A DNA stretch of 64,000 nucleotides from positions 96,639,435 to 96,703,434 of the forward strand of contig NC_084665.1 of assembly GCF_028389875.1 (NCBI RefSeq), written 5' to 3'. Below the pieces are notes generated by a model. That model made no database searches and was not told the DNA's origin. It saw only the letters and a program-made list of their open reading frames with translations. This stretch comes from Rhea pennata (Eukaryota > Chordata > Aves > Rheiformes > Rheidae). A program made the translations under genes and the position numbers. Shown piece after piece: positions 42,601 to 50,316 of the stretch; within the stretch, counting starts at the first letter, position 1, and every line of letters begins with the position of its first letter.

Positions 42601-45600
42601 CAAAATGCCTCTTCTCCCTCTCTAGTCCCATGGAGAGAAGAGTAATTCCTTGTAGTCTCCCCTCTCTTGTTCCTTGCCCCAGTATAGAGAAAAAATAGAT
42701 ATCATTTGTTAGACTAAACAAATATTAAGAGCTTCCTCCCATATGAGACGTTTCCCATTCTTTTAACCTCCGTATTCTCCTTCTCTGCATTTCTGTCACC
42801 TTCACCTGTTTGCAACTGGAGTAATGGGACCAGGACACAATGTCCCAGGCAAAGTCTCACCACAGCGTCTTGCATGTTATCATTAATGCTTATCAAGCAA
42901 TGCAAGTGGAAAGCTAGCCAGAACACTGATGTTAACGGTGTTCAGCACCTTGGAAAATAAAATCAATCTCAAAGGGCTCATATTTTGAAGAAACAGAGCC
43001 CATGTCTCAGAAAGCTCACCAGTCACATCGCTGGCAGTTTTATTCTTATTTCTCTCAGAACTGCCATTTTCAGTCTTTCTATCTATACTGGTTATCATGT
43101 TCTGATGCCTTAACTAAGCAAACACTCCTAAACTGTTTTGTAATTCCTTTTGAATTCCTTTCTCACTATTTTTGACTCAAACTTGATCTCTATTACAAGT
43201 GACTGAAGAGTCAAAAACCTCTAAAACCCTCAACAAAGCAACGAACACAGGCATCCATCCTCCCAATTTGCCTTAGAGAGAAAAACCTGTCTTCCTTCCC
43301 CAGTAGGCAACTATTTCAGGTTGAATATGTCGCAGAAATGTGACAGTATGTTAATCCACGGTGCAAGATGGGCAGTTACGGTGGCAAAATGTTTGCAAAA
43401 TACTTTAAGTATTTAAAAAGGAAAAAGGGTGCTCTTAACAGCAGATGACCTTTCTGAGCCCCTTTCTGGTGATCTTCATACCAGTAGGGCCCTGCACGAT
43501 TACTTCTTCATTTACGGTATAAATTCTGTAATACTCATCTGTGAGATTCTTCTAAAAGTAGTAGTTTCTATCTATTGCAAAACACACCAAGAACCCCAAA
43601 CCAAAATGCAGTATGATCAACATGCCCCTAAGTCACTGTTTGGAAAGAAAATTATAATATAAAATGTCCATAGGAAAAGAGAGAACTGTGTCACAAATCA
43701 AGACAATAGATGTGGATGTCATTTTTAATTTCTCAATGCACTGTGAATTCTATCCAGAATTAGTGAATATAAATAAAATTCTTATAATTTAGTTGCTGTA
43801 ATTATTTGAAAAATCTGCAGTTAAAGGTTTATAAAAATTCAACAAGCAAAGACATAAAGCTGGGCAAGCTGTATTATAAATAAAGTATTACAAAATACAG
43901 CAGGGCCTGTTTTTATGGTATTTTGTTTGTTTGTTTAGCTATGATAGCATAAGCAGATCTGGAATACGGCCAGCAGATTGCAAGTTTTTTTCAACAAACT
44001 AAAAAATGTACCCTATTTGTGGGCATGGTGAGCAAACCATATGAAGTAAAAATTTCATTATTTTAATGTACCATTACAAAAAGCGTTATGAAATCTGTAG
44101 GAATTGAAAGGAAGGTGAAATAGAAGTATATACTTTTCTTTGCAGATTTATGGAAAATTGAAGAATGATCTTTCACTAACAATCCTATAAGGTATAAACT
44201 TTGCAAATAATGTTTTCCAACAGCATGGAACAAGAAGGGATACTTGCATAAAATAAGATGATCATGGATCCATCTAAATCTAATATGCAAGTGTATCTGC
44301 CACGTTTATGCACAGAGGTTCATGTGTGTATATCTGCATATACATGCATGCACAGGCTCACACACACACACACACACACACACACGCTTCTCTTTCCATT
44401 TAAAGAAAAAAGATTCCTGACCAATAACTACCTAGCAGCTATTTCATACAAACCATTTCTATACTTACATAAGATTAAATATACAATACACTATAAGCAA
44501 GAATTTTCTGTAAAAAGTGGCATTCAGCCCTTACTGATCATTTTTTTCAAATGAAAAATGGAATGAAAAGTTTGAAAGATGAAAGTTGATTTACCAGTTT
44601 GGAGTTTACTAGTAAACTGCAATATTCAATTTATGTGTTCCTCCAAAACATGAAACCACAGATTTTCAACAAATATCAAACCTTTTATTTCTAGTCTTCT
44701 GTTTTAACTGAGTTCTCAGAAACAAATGTGTATGTAAATCATGAATATTTTTTTCAGATATGAAAGTCTCAAAAAATATTGTTTCTTTTTAAGTTGCCTG
44801 AGCAATTCAGGAAAAGTAATGGAGCCTACTCATACATTTCTGCATTTTTTTTATACTTCTTTAAAACGCATGCTCCATGTCAACAGCATACCTTCAGCTA
44901 CTGAAGATCTGTAGTAGAAAAATATCTGACACCACTTTTGTGGAGGTCTGTACACTCGCCTACCAGTTTTAGTACTTCAATATGTGGTTATTAGAACTGA
45001 TTTTCATATCATTAATCTTAAGGGTCTACTTTATAGCATATCGGGAAAACACTTTTTTTTTATTGTGAACACTGGCGGTAGTATTCAGTTAGCTAGGCAC
45101 CGCACATTAAAATAAATCAGAATCGTTTTTAGATTCCTCTTCCCCTCATGTACCCTCTAACCTCTAGCCCAGTAGCAGCTTTTTAAATCTAAGTCATGAT
45201 CCTGAGTTTGTTTCAAGTGCTATTTAAACCACCTGAAAACAAAATTCCCACGGAAGTAAAGATCTGTGCCTTGAACAATATTTCATACATTAGCCTTACA
45301 ATCCAGGACAGATGGGTAAAGCATTTAGACAGAAGCAAAACTATGTTACTCTGGAGTTATTTACCTCACAAGGCCTCTCTGGCCAAAAAGCCTTTTACCT
45401 TTCATCTTTGAAGGAAAGTGTTTCCCAGATTTAGGATATGATTATTTTGTCTCCAACACTGAGTTTTCTTTGGAAAAAAAACAATTATCAAGTCTTATGT
45501 ATATGTTAACCTAAAAAATGCATTAATTTGACCCACTGATCTCTGACATATAATTAAATGCAAAAATATTGGCTGGTAAAATATGCCACATCCTATTTGC

Positions 45601-47733
45601 TTTCATTATACCACATTTAGTACTGTTTGCCTGAGCCAATGGAAGGCAAACTAAAAATCACTCTCAACTCTGTTTTACAAAATTGAATAATACGTAATCA
45701 TACTTCTTGTATTTGATTTGGTGTTTGCACTACATTATTACTTTAGGGTAAGGTGCTCCATTCTTTCCAAAATTCCTATTGCTTTGAAAATTGAACCCAG
45801 TAAAATTGAGAAGCAGTGTTATCTTTATGTGAAAAATGGGACATCCGAACTTTAAATAGATAATGTCAAGATATGTTCAGAAGTCATAGTTTAGATTTTA
45901 AGTTAATTACTATCTTCTCTGAGGAGTAAAACCAAAGGTTCATGAAATGCAAGTTATCCTAAATCGAGTAGTTTCCTGCGCCTTCCCCTTAATCATACAG
46001 CCCTAATTCCTGGTCAGAGCTCAACTACTGAGTAGGATGGAGCAGAGATTTGTTCTGGTACAATGATTCGTATTTCAATGTGATTTAGGAGCTAAAAGGA
46101 ATGCCAGATCAAATCATAAGAATGTTCTGTAAAATAGTTAAAATATTTTGTTCTATACTCAGTGGAGTAAAATGTCAATCTAAAATACTTGCTCTACTAT
46201 AACATCACTTTTTAGTAGTTAAGAATCTGTTACTGATTCTGATGCATCTGAGATAAAAACTTACTGTATATAACTTTCTATATTCTTGTTTCTACATTCA
46301 GGCAGAATCTAACGATCCTACTGCATTACTGAGCAACAAAATATTAGTTTCAGTTCTGGGCTTCCAATAGGCCTACTACTTATCTCATTCAGGCCAGCTG
46401 CATGATTAAGTGCTTTCTCGCTTAAAATTCATAACTGATTAGTGTAGAAAAGTATCAAAATCTATTTACCAAACCCGACTGAACTTTACATTTTGAAAGA
46501 ACCACTCCTATAGCTCATCTGGCAAAAAAAGAAAAACAAGAAAAAAGGGTGAGATATTTTATGATACGAATAAACAATATCATTACTTACCTCAGTTTAG
46601 ATTATCCTTACTATGAGAATGGAGTGCTGCAATATGATTGCACTCGATGCTAGGCTGAAGCTTTTTTTTTCTTTTCTTTTCTTTTTTCCCCATCTCTTTC
46701 TTTTAGTAAGAAAGAACCCTTACGGTCAGATCCTGCTCCAACTGAAGATGAGAACAAAAGTCTTCACTGGAGTTCAGTAGGAGGAGGATACACACTTTAA
46801 AACATATTTTCTTTTGTGTCTGTCTGTATGAGCTTTTTTTTCCTTCAGGCCACTAAGATATGATGCTTTTAAGATTTCTGAAGTAGTAATAAAGAGCCGG
46901 AACTCTTATGCTCCTCATGAAACATCATGCTGTAGTCTAACTTAGCTGAATTCATTGATCCTATTTTGCCAGTGCTGTTTTCAAATAAAATATTGGGCTT
47001 ACTCAACTAAAAAATCAAAAATAGTTTCTTAAAATATAGTTTTTGGTATTGCAGGTATAATACTTTATATAAATTACATAACTGACATTCATTTGCTCAG
47101 ATTTCAAATCCCCTATTTGCACTCAACTATCCTGCTAAAAGAAATTTCATATAAATAAAAGACTACTCTTAGCCAAACCATTAGCCACTGTTGATACCCA
47201 CATGTACCTCCTCGTGTTTCTTTGCCTACTATAAAACAAAACTTTTAAGAGAGAAACACATTTTTTTATTGTTCAGAACCAGGAAGTTGTGACGGTACAT
47301 ATTGTAAAAGATGTTTGTATATGATTTGTTGTAGATAGCTAATGATCAGACAAAATTAGTATCTCAAAAATCCTTTCAGAGCTGGAAAAGCTTCTCCTGA
47401 GAAGACTATATCCAGATCATGTAACACAGATGCCACAGATGAAATAATGATAAACCGTGCTTGGCGAGTCCTGTTTCCAATCAGCACGTGCCTCACTCAC
47501 CTGTCTGGCTAAGCTGAGATGTGCTCCTGCTCCTGCGAGACACTATGGCAACCACTTTGGCACTAAGGCTGGAACGTCTCTTCTTCCCACCTGTTCCCAC
47601 TGTACCGACAGCCGTGTCCGACTGACTCCCGTCATTGTGCTCCAGCTTGTACATCTCGCCGCTCACGCTTGTGCTCTTAGTGATCCTCCCGGATGTCCCC
47701 ATCCGTCTGCCTTGCATTTTAGGGGTAAACGTA
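4036..47733 (-). CDS. RIMS2: RIMS2 (RIM2) C-terminal coding region, six exons, 5'-partial
   Basis: RIM2 is a presynaptic active-zone scaffold that helps dock and prime vesicles and position calcium channels. Joined exons on the minus strand: 47733-47501, 13368-13227, 8874-8762, 5962-5861, 4751-4612, 4254-4036. They total 949 nt: the last base of a split codon, 315 codons and a TAG stop. All junctions keep frame and all introns are GT-AG. Residues 1-163 form a basic, Ser-rich linker, about 165-284 the C2B domain, and 285-315 a Ser/Thr-rich tail ending CIRS. The paralogue call rests on remembered RIM2-type stretches such as LLENGACIAKKKTRIARKTL and SSLESSTGPPCIRS; RIM1 differs at these places (LLDNGVCIAKKKTKVARKTL; a GPSYSRS end), and RIM3/RIM4 are shorter with different tails. 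Zn-finger, PDZ and C2A exons are not in the window and should lie above 64000. Full-length RIM2 is over 1,000 residues, so this is roughly its last quarter. Confidence 0.95.
4255..4611 (-). other. RIMS2: RIMS2 intron, 357 bp
   Basis: GT-AG intron in phase 0 between the C2B core exon and the terminal exon. It is the shortest intron seen here. Nothing else is recognised in it. Confidence 0.93.
4612..4751 (-). CDS. RIMS2: RIMS2 exon, C2B core with polybasic strand (140 bp)
   Basis: Residues 198-243: PYVKVYLLENGACIAKKKTR, then IARKTLDPLYQQTLVFDESP, then QGKVLQ. The acceptor TTTGCAG ends at 4752 and the donor GTCAGT starts at 4611, phase 0. PYVKVYLL is the strand after the first top loop. AKKKTRIARK is the polybasic strand that in C2B domains of this family contacts acidic phospholipids and protein partners. 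LDPLYQQTLVF is the usual C2 turn and strand. In known RIMs, C2B binds PIP2-containing membranes and liprin-alpha. The open frame runs on past the donor into intron, which explains a spurious longer ORF here. Confidence 0.97.
4752..5860 (-). other. RIMS2: RIMS2 intron, 1,109 bp
   Basis: GT-AG intron in phase 1 splitting an Ala codon within C2B. AT-rich; no repeat or RNA gene recognised. The minus open frame 5782-5504 has no family features. Confidence 0.93.
5861..5962 (-). CDS. RIMS2: RIMS2 exon, start of the C2B domain (102 bp)
   Basis: Residues 164-196: DIQIGMVDKKGQLEVEVIRA then RGLTQKPGSKSTP. The acceptor CTCTCAG ends at 5963 and the donor GTAAGA starts at 5860. It encodes the first strands of C2B (GQLEVEVIRARGL is the usual C2 strand 1-2 pattern) and most of the first top loop. 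That loop has no Asp, unlike calcium-binding C2 domains that carry a Asp pair in this loop, which agrees with the family knowledge that RIM C2B does not bind calcium. The phase-1 end G joins CT of the next exon to make Ala. Confidence 0.96.
5963..8761 (-). other. RIMS2: RIMS2 intron, 2,799 bp
   Basis: GT-AG intron in phase 1 between the pre-C2B exon and the first C2B exon. It contains a GC-richer patch at about 6290-6620 with a 9-bp hairpin (listed separately). The rest is unremarkable AT-rich DNA. Confidence 0.93.
6334..6359. repeat. Perfect 9-bp inverted repeat, 8-nt loop
   Basis: CCCTGAGAG (6334-6342) and CTCTCAGGG (6351-6359) flank the loop GGGTCCCA. It sits in a GC-rich patch (about 6290-6620) unlike its AT-rich surroundings, possibly an old unclassified repeat. 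No T-run follows, and a bacterial-style terminator has no meaning here. Confidence 0.7.
8762..8874 (-). CDS. RIMS2: RIMS2 exon, LIFPGVRLGADSQFSDFLDG (113 bp)
   Basis: Residues 126-162 run LIFPGVRLGADSQFSDFLDG then LGPAQLVGRQTLATPAM. The acceptor CTTCAG ends at 8875, and the first base C completes Asn from the previous exon. The donor GTAAGA starts at 8761, leaving a phase-1 G that joins GT of the next exon to make Gly. This is the conserved segment immediately N-terminal to the C2B domain, shared by RIM1 and RIM2. No open frame longer than this exon marks it, so ORF-length searching would miss it; the evidence is protein-family identity plus exact splice phase on both sides. Confidence 0.95.
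11440..12420. repeat. GC-rich intronic block, possible ancient dispersed repeat
   Basis: About 1 kb of clearly higher GC than the flanks. Its first half repeats words like GGAACT, CAGGGA, AAAGTCTGGGACAG and GGCAGAAACAAGG in a loose way typical of decayed repeats. It holds a 156-residue plus frame (11828-12298) and antisense frames, all low-complexity and without domain signatures. I cannot name a family; chance base composition is the alternative. Confidence 0.3.
13005..13051. repeat. Three tandem copies of a ~15-16-bp unit
   Basis: The unit is close to (C)ATGCCTAATAGTCTA, at 13005-13020, 13021-13035 and, diverged, 13036-13051. It lies about 180 bp from the donor side of the 13227-13368 exon. 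It is a local tandem duplication with no known function. Confidence 0.8.
13227..13368 (-). CDS. RIMS2: RIMS2 exon, linker AGNKKLKST...NSYSSEG (142 bp)
   Basis: Residues 79-124: AGNKKLKSTIQRSTETGMAA, then EMRSRMVRQPSRESTDGSIN, then SYSSEG. The acceptor is CTTTCAG, ending at 13369. Two donor readings exist. GTAAGT at 13226 leaves AA, which joins C of the next exon to give Asn and the conserved SSEGNLIFPGV. A GC donor four bases earlier would break the frame. The first reading is chosen. MVRQPSRESTDGSIN is RIM2-like by my recollection of the paralogues. In the RIM family this stretch is a flexible linker between C2A and C2B and is a known area of alternative splicing. No folded domain or membrane segment is visible. 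Confidence 0.95.
14540..15720. other. GC-richer intronic stretch around the hairpin, no gene
   Basis: The base composition is richer in G and C than the surrounding intron, with purine-rich words (GAGAGAGAGAAAAC, GGAAGAAATC). Overlapping frames on both strands (plus 14556-14813, minus 14735-14544, plus 15342-15527) lack any domain. It may include an old repeat, but no family was recognised. Confidence 0.3.
14905..14972 (-). ncRNA. Candidate 68-nt hairpin (microRNA-like or palindromic MITE)
   Basis: The 32-nt arms 14905-14936 and 14941-14972 are inverted copies with a 4-nt loop (CTGT on plus). Opposed bases differ at only three places: 14910/14967, 14922/14955 and 14929/14948. Read on the minus strand, the RIMS2 sense strand, the first becomes a G-U wobble, so 30 of 32 positions pair. 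Size and near-uniform pairing fit a pre-miRNA, though they are also typical of a palindromic MITE; the loop is short for a microRNA. I recognise neither a known microRNA seed nor a named element. The hairpin is directly visible; function is inference. Confidence 0.4.
16161..16177. repeat. 8-bp inverted repeat with 1-nt centre
   Basis: ATATTTCC-T-GGAAATAT is a perfect 17-nt palindrome-like site. It contains TTCC(N)GGAA, a STAT-type half-site pair with 1-nt spacing. A single match in 64 kb can occur by chance. Confidence 0.5.
17650..18615. other. GC-richer intronic stretch, no gene supported
   Basis: It holds plus frames 17657-17974 (105 residues) and 18259-18612 (117 residues). Both lack known motifs, hydrophobic segments or splice support. 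The elevated GC and Cys/Ser/Gln-rich translations suggest chance reading of a decayed repeat. No family was recognised. Confidence 0.3.
20588..20598. repeat. G11 homopolymer
   Basis: Run of 11 G. Such runs are prone to length error in assembly. Confidence 0.9.
21131..21182. repeat. (TA)n/(TACA)n/(CA)n microsatellite
   Basis: Alternating TA with interspersed CA, about 50 bp, ending in CACACACA. The plus open frame across it (21092-21301, with an Ile/Tyr/Thr run) is an artefact of the repeat. Confidence 0.95.
22431..22451. repeat. 9-bp inverted repeat, 3-nt loop
   Basis: TTGGTTCTT (22431-22439) and AAGAACCAA (22443-22451) with loop TTT. Chance is plausible for one such site in this window. 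Confidence 0.7.
23293..23309. repeat. 8-bp GC-rich inverted repeat, 1-nt centre
   Basis: CTGCTGCC-T-GGCAGCAG. It lies in a small GC-rich patch (about 23220-23600). The neighbouring frames plus 23438-23665 and 23479-23673 overlap in different phases and carry no family signal. Confidence 0.7.
27652..27724. repeat. (TG)n(GA)n compound microsatellite
   Basis: Pure TG from 27652 to 27697 (23 units), a short interruption, then GA from 27702 to 27724. It is the longest dinucleotide run in the window. It should be length-polymorphic and is a natural genotyping marker. Confidence 0.97.
32715..32741. repeat. A27 homopolymer followed by CAAAAAC
   Basis: 27 consecutive A. No poly(A) signal, coding sequence or flanking direct repeat supports a processed pseudogene on the plus strand. 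Confidence 0.9.
33644..33669. repeat. 9-bp inverted repeat, 8-nt loop
   Basis: CCCAACTTC (33644-33652) and GAAGTTGGG (33661-33669). A 14-bp direct repeat of CTTTATAAAAGGAA lies nearby at about 33429-33462. Confidence 0.65.
35610..36010. other. GC-rich island in intron, possible old repeat
   Basis: About 400 bp of high GC with CpG-containing words (GAGAGCCCAACGCATGCGGG, CTGCGCAGGGTGGCTGCTGC). Frames on both strands (minus 35850-35593, plus 35814-36011, plus 35861-36085) overlap and none is conserved-looking. A short CpG-rich element or decayed repeat is possible; there is no evidence of a promoter. Confidence 0.3.
36562..36585. repeat. A24 homopolymer
   Basis: 24 consecutive A about 380 bp from the 3' end of the CR1 copy. 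It is not the CR1 tail, since CR1 ends in short octamer repeats rather than poly(A). Confidence 0.9.
36967..37528 (-). mobile_element. CR1 LINE, 5'-truncated, 3' end intact
   Basis: On the minus strand the 3' end reads ...ATTCTGTGATTCTGTGA, the short tandem octamer that ends CR1 elements, preceded by a decayed CR1 3' region. Further 5' the broken frames carry CR1 reverse-transcriptase C-terminal words: KATKIVKGLEHLTYEESLRE, CLACRREGSVILS, FHLSIRKNIFTLRVVKH. Coding is spread over at least two frames (minus 37453-37130 and 37622-36966), so frameshifts have accumulated and the copy is dead. CR1 is a non-LTR retrotransposon that inserts 3' end first, so 5' truncation is normal. The 5' border near 37528 is approximate. 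Confidence 0.92.
40320..41170 (-). mobile_element. Ancient CR1/L3-like LINE 3' region
   Basis: The plus strand is the antisense. It matches, with decay, the order of words I know from old CR1/L3-type repeats of turtles, crocodilians and birds: CCTTCAGATTCAAACACTCT, then CAGTATTCCAGATGAG, CCTGATTCATCTAGGATAGT, CATCCTGTGATTTTTATTAT, CCTAGTTCTATTATTCTGAT, AACTCAGTGTCAGCAGCACA and TTACTGAAGTCCAGGTAAAG. The order is collinear over about 850 bp. No open frame survives. The repeat call is strong; the exact family name is inference from memory. The borders are approximate. Confidence 0.75.
41336..41348. repeat. A-rich homopolymer run
   Basis: A short A run (about 13) in AT-rich intron. It carries no other signal. 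Confidence 0.7.
42660..42900 (-). mobile_element. Old CR1-like LINE fragment
   Basis: On plus: AAGAGCTTCCTCCCATATGA, TTTTAACCTCCGTATTCTCC, TTCTCTGCATTTCTGTCACC, GGACCAGGACACAATGTCCC and AAGTCTCACCACAGCGTCTT follow the antisense order of the CR1 reverse-transcriptase 3' part. On minus, the frame 42926-42714 is a decayed translation of it. It is more diverged than the copy at 36967. It lies in the same orientation as, and upstream in sense of, the 40320-41170 remnant, so the two could be parts of one old insertion. Confidence 0.5.
44359..44385. repeat. (CA)n microsatellite
   Basis: About 13 CA units after TACATGCATGCACAGGCT. The Thr/His run in the plus frame 44258-44554 is produced by it. Confidence 0.95.
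46661..46690. repeat. (CTTTT)n-like pyrimidine tract
   Basis: T-rich tract with CTTTT units ending in CCCC. On plus it precedes no splice-supported exon. Confidence 0.8.
47501..47733 (-). CDS. RIMS2: RIMS2 exon, basic Ser-rich linker before C2B (233 bp)
   Basis: This exon encodes TFTPKMQGRRMGTSGR, then SVSGEMYKLEHNDGSQSDTA, then a Gly/Lys/Arg/Ser stretch (GGKKRRSSLSAKVVAIVSRR) and RSRSTSQLSQT. It supplies residues 1-77 of the visible protein. The acceptor is read as TAG ending at 47734 behind a T-rich tract, leaving a single T that completes the previous exon's codon. The donor GTGAGT starts at 47500. The exon ends in phase 1 (G), which joins AG of the next exon to make Glu. The Met at 47717 is internal and is not proposed as a start. 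Short gamma-type RIM isoforms begin near this part of RIM genes, but I did not find a first exon for one here. The basic RRSSLSAK and RSRSTSQ stretches look like phosphorylation-prone linker; that is inference. Confidence 0.95.
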
Positions 47734-49328
47734 CTACAGCCACAAAGTAAAAATAAACGTGTTAATTTGCTTGTGTAATAGTTTCCAAAACAAAAAGCTT
47801 CTCATTAGTAAATTAATTTTAAGTCTTGACACATTTTCATTTATTTGATTCACAAATATATGGTTAATTTGATGTTCCTCAGACCATACCTTCCCACCAT
47901 CACAATTTATTCTTCATTTTCTTCGGGGGGAGAAGGAGAGGAGAGGGGAGAGAAAAGAACACTTCCCTGAAATTTTTTTAAGTTACTGAAACAAAGAAAC
48001 ATGACATTTAAAGCCACCTGGAACCCTCCTGCATGTATCTATTGACTATAGACAGCAATAGAACAGTAATTGTATTGCCAGAGAAAATGAATATGGGTCA
48101 ACCACATCTAGGTTAATATATGTATCTTGTAGTTGTTGTTCATAAAAGCCTTAAGACCCAACAGATAAGAAATTATCATCTTCTATGTTTTCATACTTCA
48201 CAGGAAGAAGAGAGAAAATAATCAGTAGTATTTTCTACACTTTTGCTCTCTCACTTTTTTAAAAGTAAATGTAACAGTCCTAGTATGCAAGAAAAGTAAT
48301 TTTCAGGAAAAAACAATTAACAACCCAAGCGAACTTCCATTAACTGACAGGGAGACAAACTGCTCTGTCAGTTCTCTTTCATTTTCCTTAGCTATCTCAT
48401 TGCATTTGAATGTTTCTATATGAATTGCATTTCTGGTCCTGCACGTTGCACTGAATGAAATATTCAGAAACACCTTCTAGAGAACAATCTCATATAGGCG
48501 CAGGACACGCTAATATACAGTCCTGAGAGCACTAAGACCAAGTGGTACCATAGCTCTTATGGCGATACTAAGTTAGCTATCACTCTGCAGAGACCTAGAA
48601 ATTTAAAATGTAGCCTGACTCACTTCAGATGTAGTCATTAAATCAGTTTCAGGGATTTTAAAAAGTAACTCTATATTTTGAAGTCAAATGTAAAGTCTAT
48701 TTGTTGGAGGACAGTCATTTTAGAAACCTCAATTCTCTTCCCAGTAGATGTCATGACCTCACCTCCCATCACCCTAAAAAAAAGAAAGAGTGTGTAGGCC
48801 TGGGCTACAGTTTCAGAGAGCCAGGAAATTTTGCCAGTGAGGAAGGAAGGATTCTACAGAAAGAGGAACTGGCGTGTGGTGAGGACCTTACGTTCTATGG
48901 ATCTGGACCCTGTTACAGCTTAAATCAGCCCTGTCCAAAGACAGATCCTAGGGAAGCATGAAATGTTATATATCTAAATTGTATTTTACTTACAGTTACC
49001 AAGATTTAGTAATGTGCAACTATATGTAAGAGAAATAATAGCCAATATTCTTACAAGAAGCAGTAGGAAAAGTAACATCTTTGAATTAATGACACTCAAA
49101 AGAAAGATAATTATCTTTCTCTGTACAGGTATTTATCTGTGTTCAGCACTTAGTATCTCCTCCTATTAACTCCAGATAAAAAATACTGTTTTGCAAACAC
49201 AACAACATGCTGTGCTGCATTGCAGTACTCACAGATACATTTTAGAGGACCACCTGAGGCACACTGAGCTTAAAATGGGCTTGTTATTTGTTGTACATCT
49301 CGGCCAACACACACTCCCTCACATGCAG

Positions 49329-49384
49329 ATGTGTGCGCGCACGCACACACACACACACACACATCACACACACACACACACACA
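49329..49384. repeat. GTGCGCGCAC-(CA)n microsatellite, Z-DNA-prone
   Basis: GATGTGTGCGCGCACGCAC runs into about ten CA units, a TCA break, and a second CA run. Strict purine/pyrimidine alternation with a CGCG core is the classic composition that favours left-handed DNA. Confidence 0.93.
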
Positions 49385-50295
49385 TATTCAAGGTAAAAAT
49401 GCGTTAGAATATTTTCCACTTTCAAAATAAGAGAGATTTCTTCCTGAAAGCCTGTAAGAAGTTATAAAACTCAACAGATCAGATATGAATGGAAAGAATA
49501 ACACCACATTTTAGGCAAATATTAAAATGAATGTGTGTTATTAAAAAGGACATTTTTGCCTGCAAACTCTTCTCTCATGGGTAGTTCCTTGGCCTGTACT
49601 AGTAAGAGTTTGTAGAGCTCCAATGTTCTTGACTTAATGAAAAATACATTTTCTAAAATACTTTAATTCTGTGCCCACAATTTTAAATTCAGAGGGTGCA
49701 AACAGAAGAATTAAATACTTTAGCACATGAGGGTTCCTAACACTCCTATTTTGCCTCAATTCTACGTATAATATCTGCATTATATGAAATTTTCTCATTA
49801 GTGACTGCATATTCGCAAAAGCTAAGTCATAGCTTTCTTCCTTTCCAGTCCATAGCTTGTATTGAAGTAACAAATAAAATAAAAACACTGCTTTATATAT
49901 CTGAAAGTAGACTTCTCCATGGCAAACTTCAGTCTGACTGGCTGAAAAAATGTGCGATGCAGAAACAAAAGGTTTGGACATGCAACGTTTCTGAAAAGAG
50001 CGTCTGTCAGAAGCATATCTGCTATGGTTGAAAACACTGTGCATTGCAAAAACCACAGCCCGAGGTTACTAGATCATTATTAGATGACTGATGGGAACAC
50101 ATAAATTGCTCAGATGTGGATCAAACACTTAACTCATTTCCTTCAAGATATTGGTGATGCAATATATAATAGAAACACTTCTCATGAATCTCTTTCTTGT
50201 ATGTTATTTTATATAAAATCTGTTTATTAACATTTGTTATTAGTGAAATTTACTGTATATAAATTATTTACTGTATCTATTATTATTTACTGTAT

Positions 50296-50316
50296 ATGGG
50301 TAGGAATCCTACCCAT
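50296..50316. repeat. 10-bp inverted repeat, 1-nt centre
   Basis: ATGGGTAGGA (50296-50305) and TCCTACCCAT (50307-50316) around one A. Just before it, TTTACTGTAT occurs three times (about 50248-50295). Confidence 0.75.

Larger units (their letters stand above)
13369..47500 (-). other. RIMS2: RIMS2 intron, about 34.1 kb
   Basis: GT-AG intron in phase 1 joining SQT-E to AGNKK. It is far longer than the other complete introns here. I found no further coding exon in it on the minus strand with RIM-like sequence and matching phase, although a short alternative exon could escape. Stretches not listed separately (for example 18620-21130, 24000-27640, 28000-32700, 43000-44350, 44400-47490) are AT-rich intron in which I see no gene, RNA or recognisable repeat. 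Confidence 0.9.

Noticed and set aside
47457..47750. 97-residue plus open frame
   Set aside because: Antisense shadow of the 47501-47733 RIMS2 exon; the minus reading is the conserved one.
49634..50056. 140-residue minus open frame on the RIMS2 strand
   Set aside because: AT-rich Phe/Tyr/Leu-rich translation, no similarity to RIM or any family I know, no convincing splice phase match to 47733.
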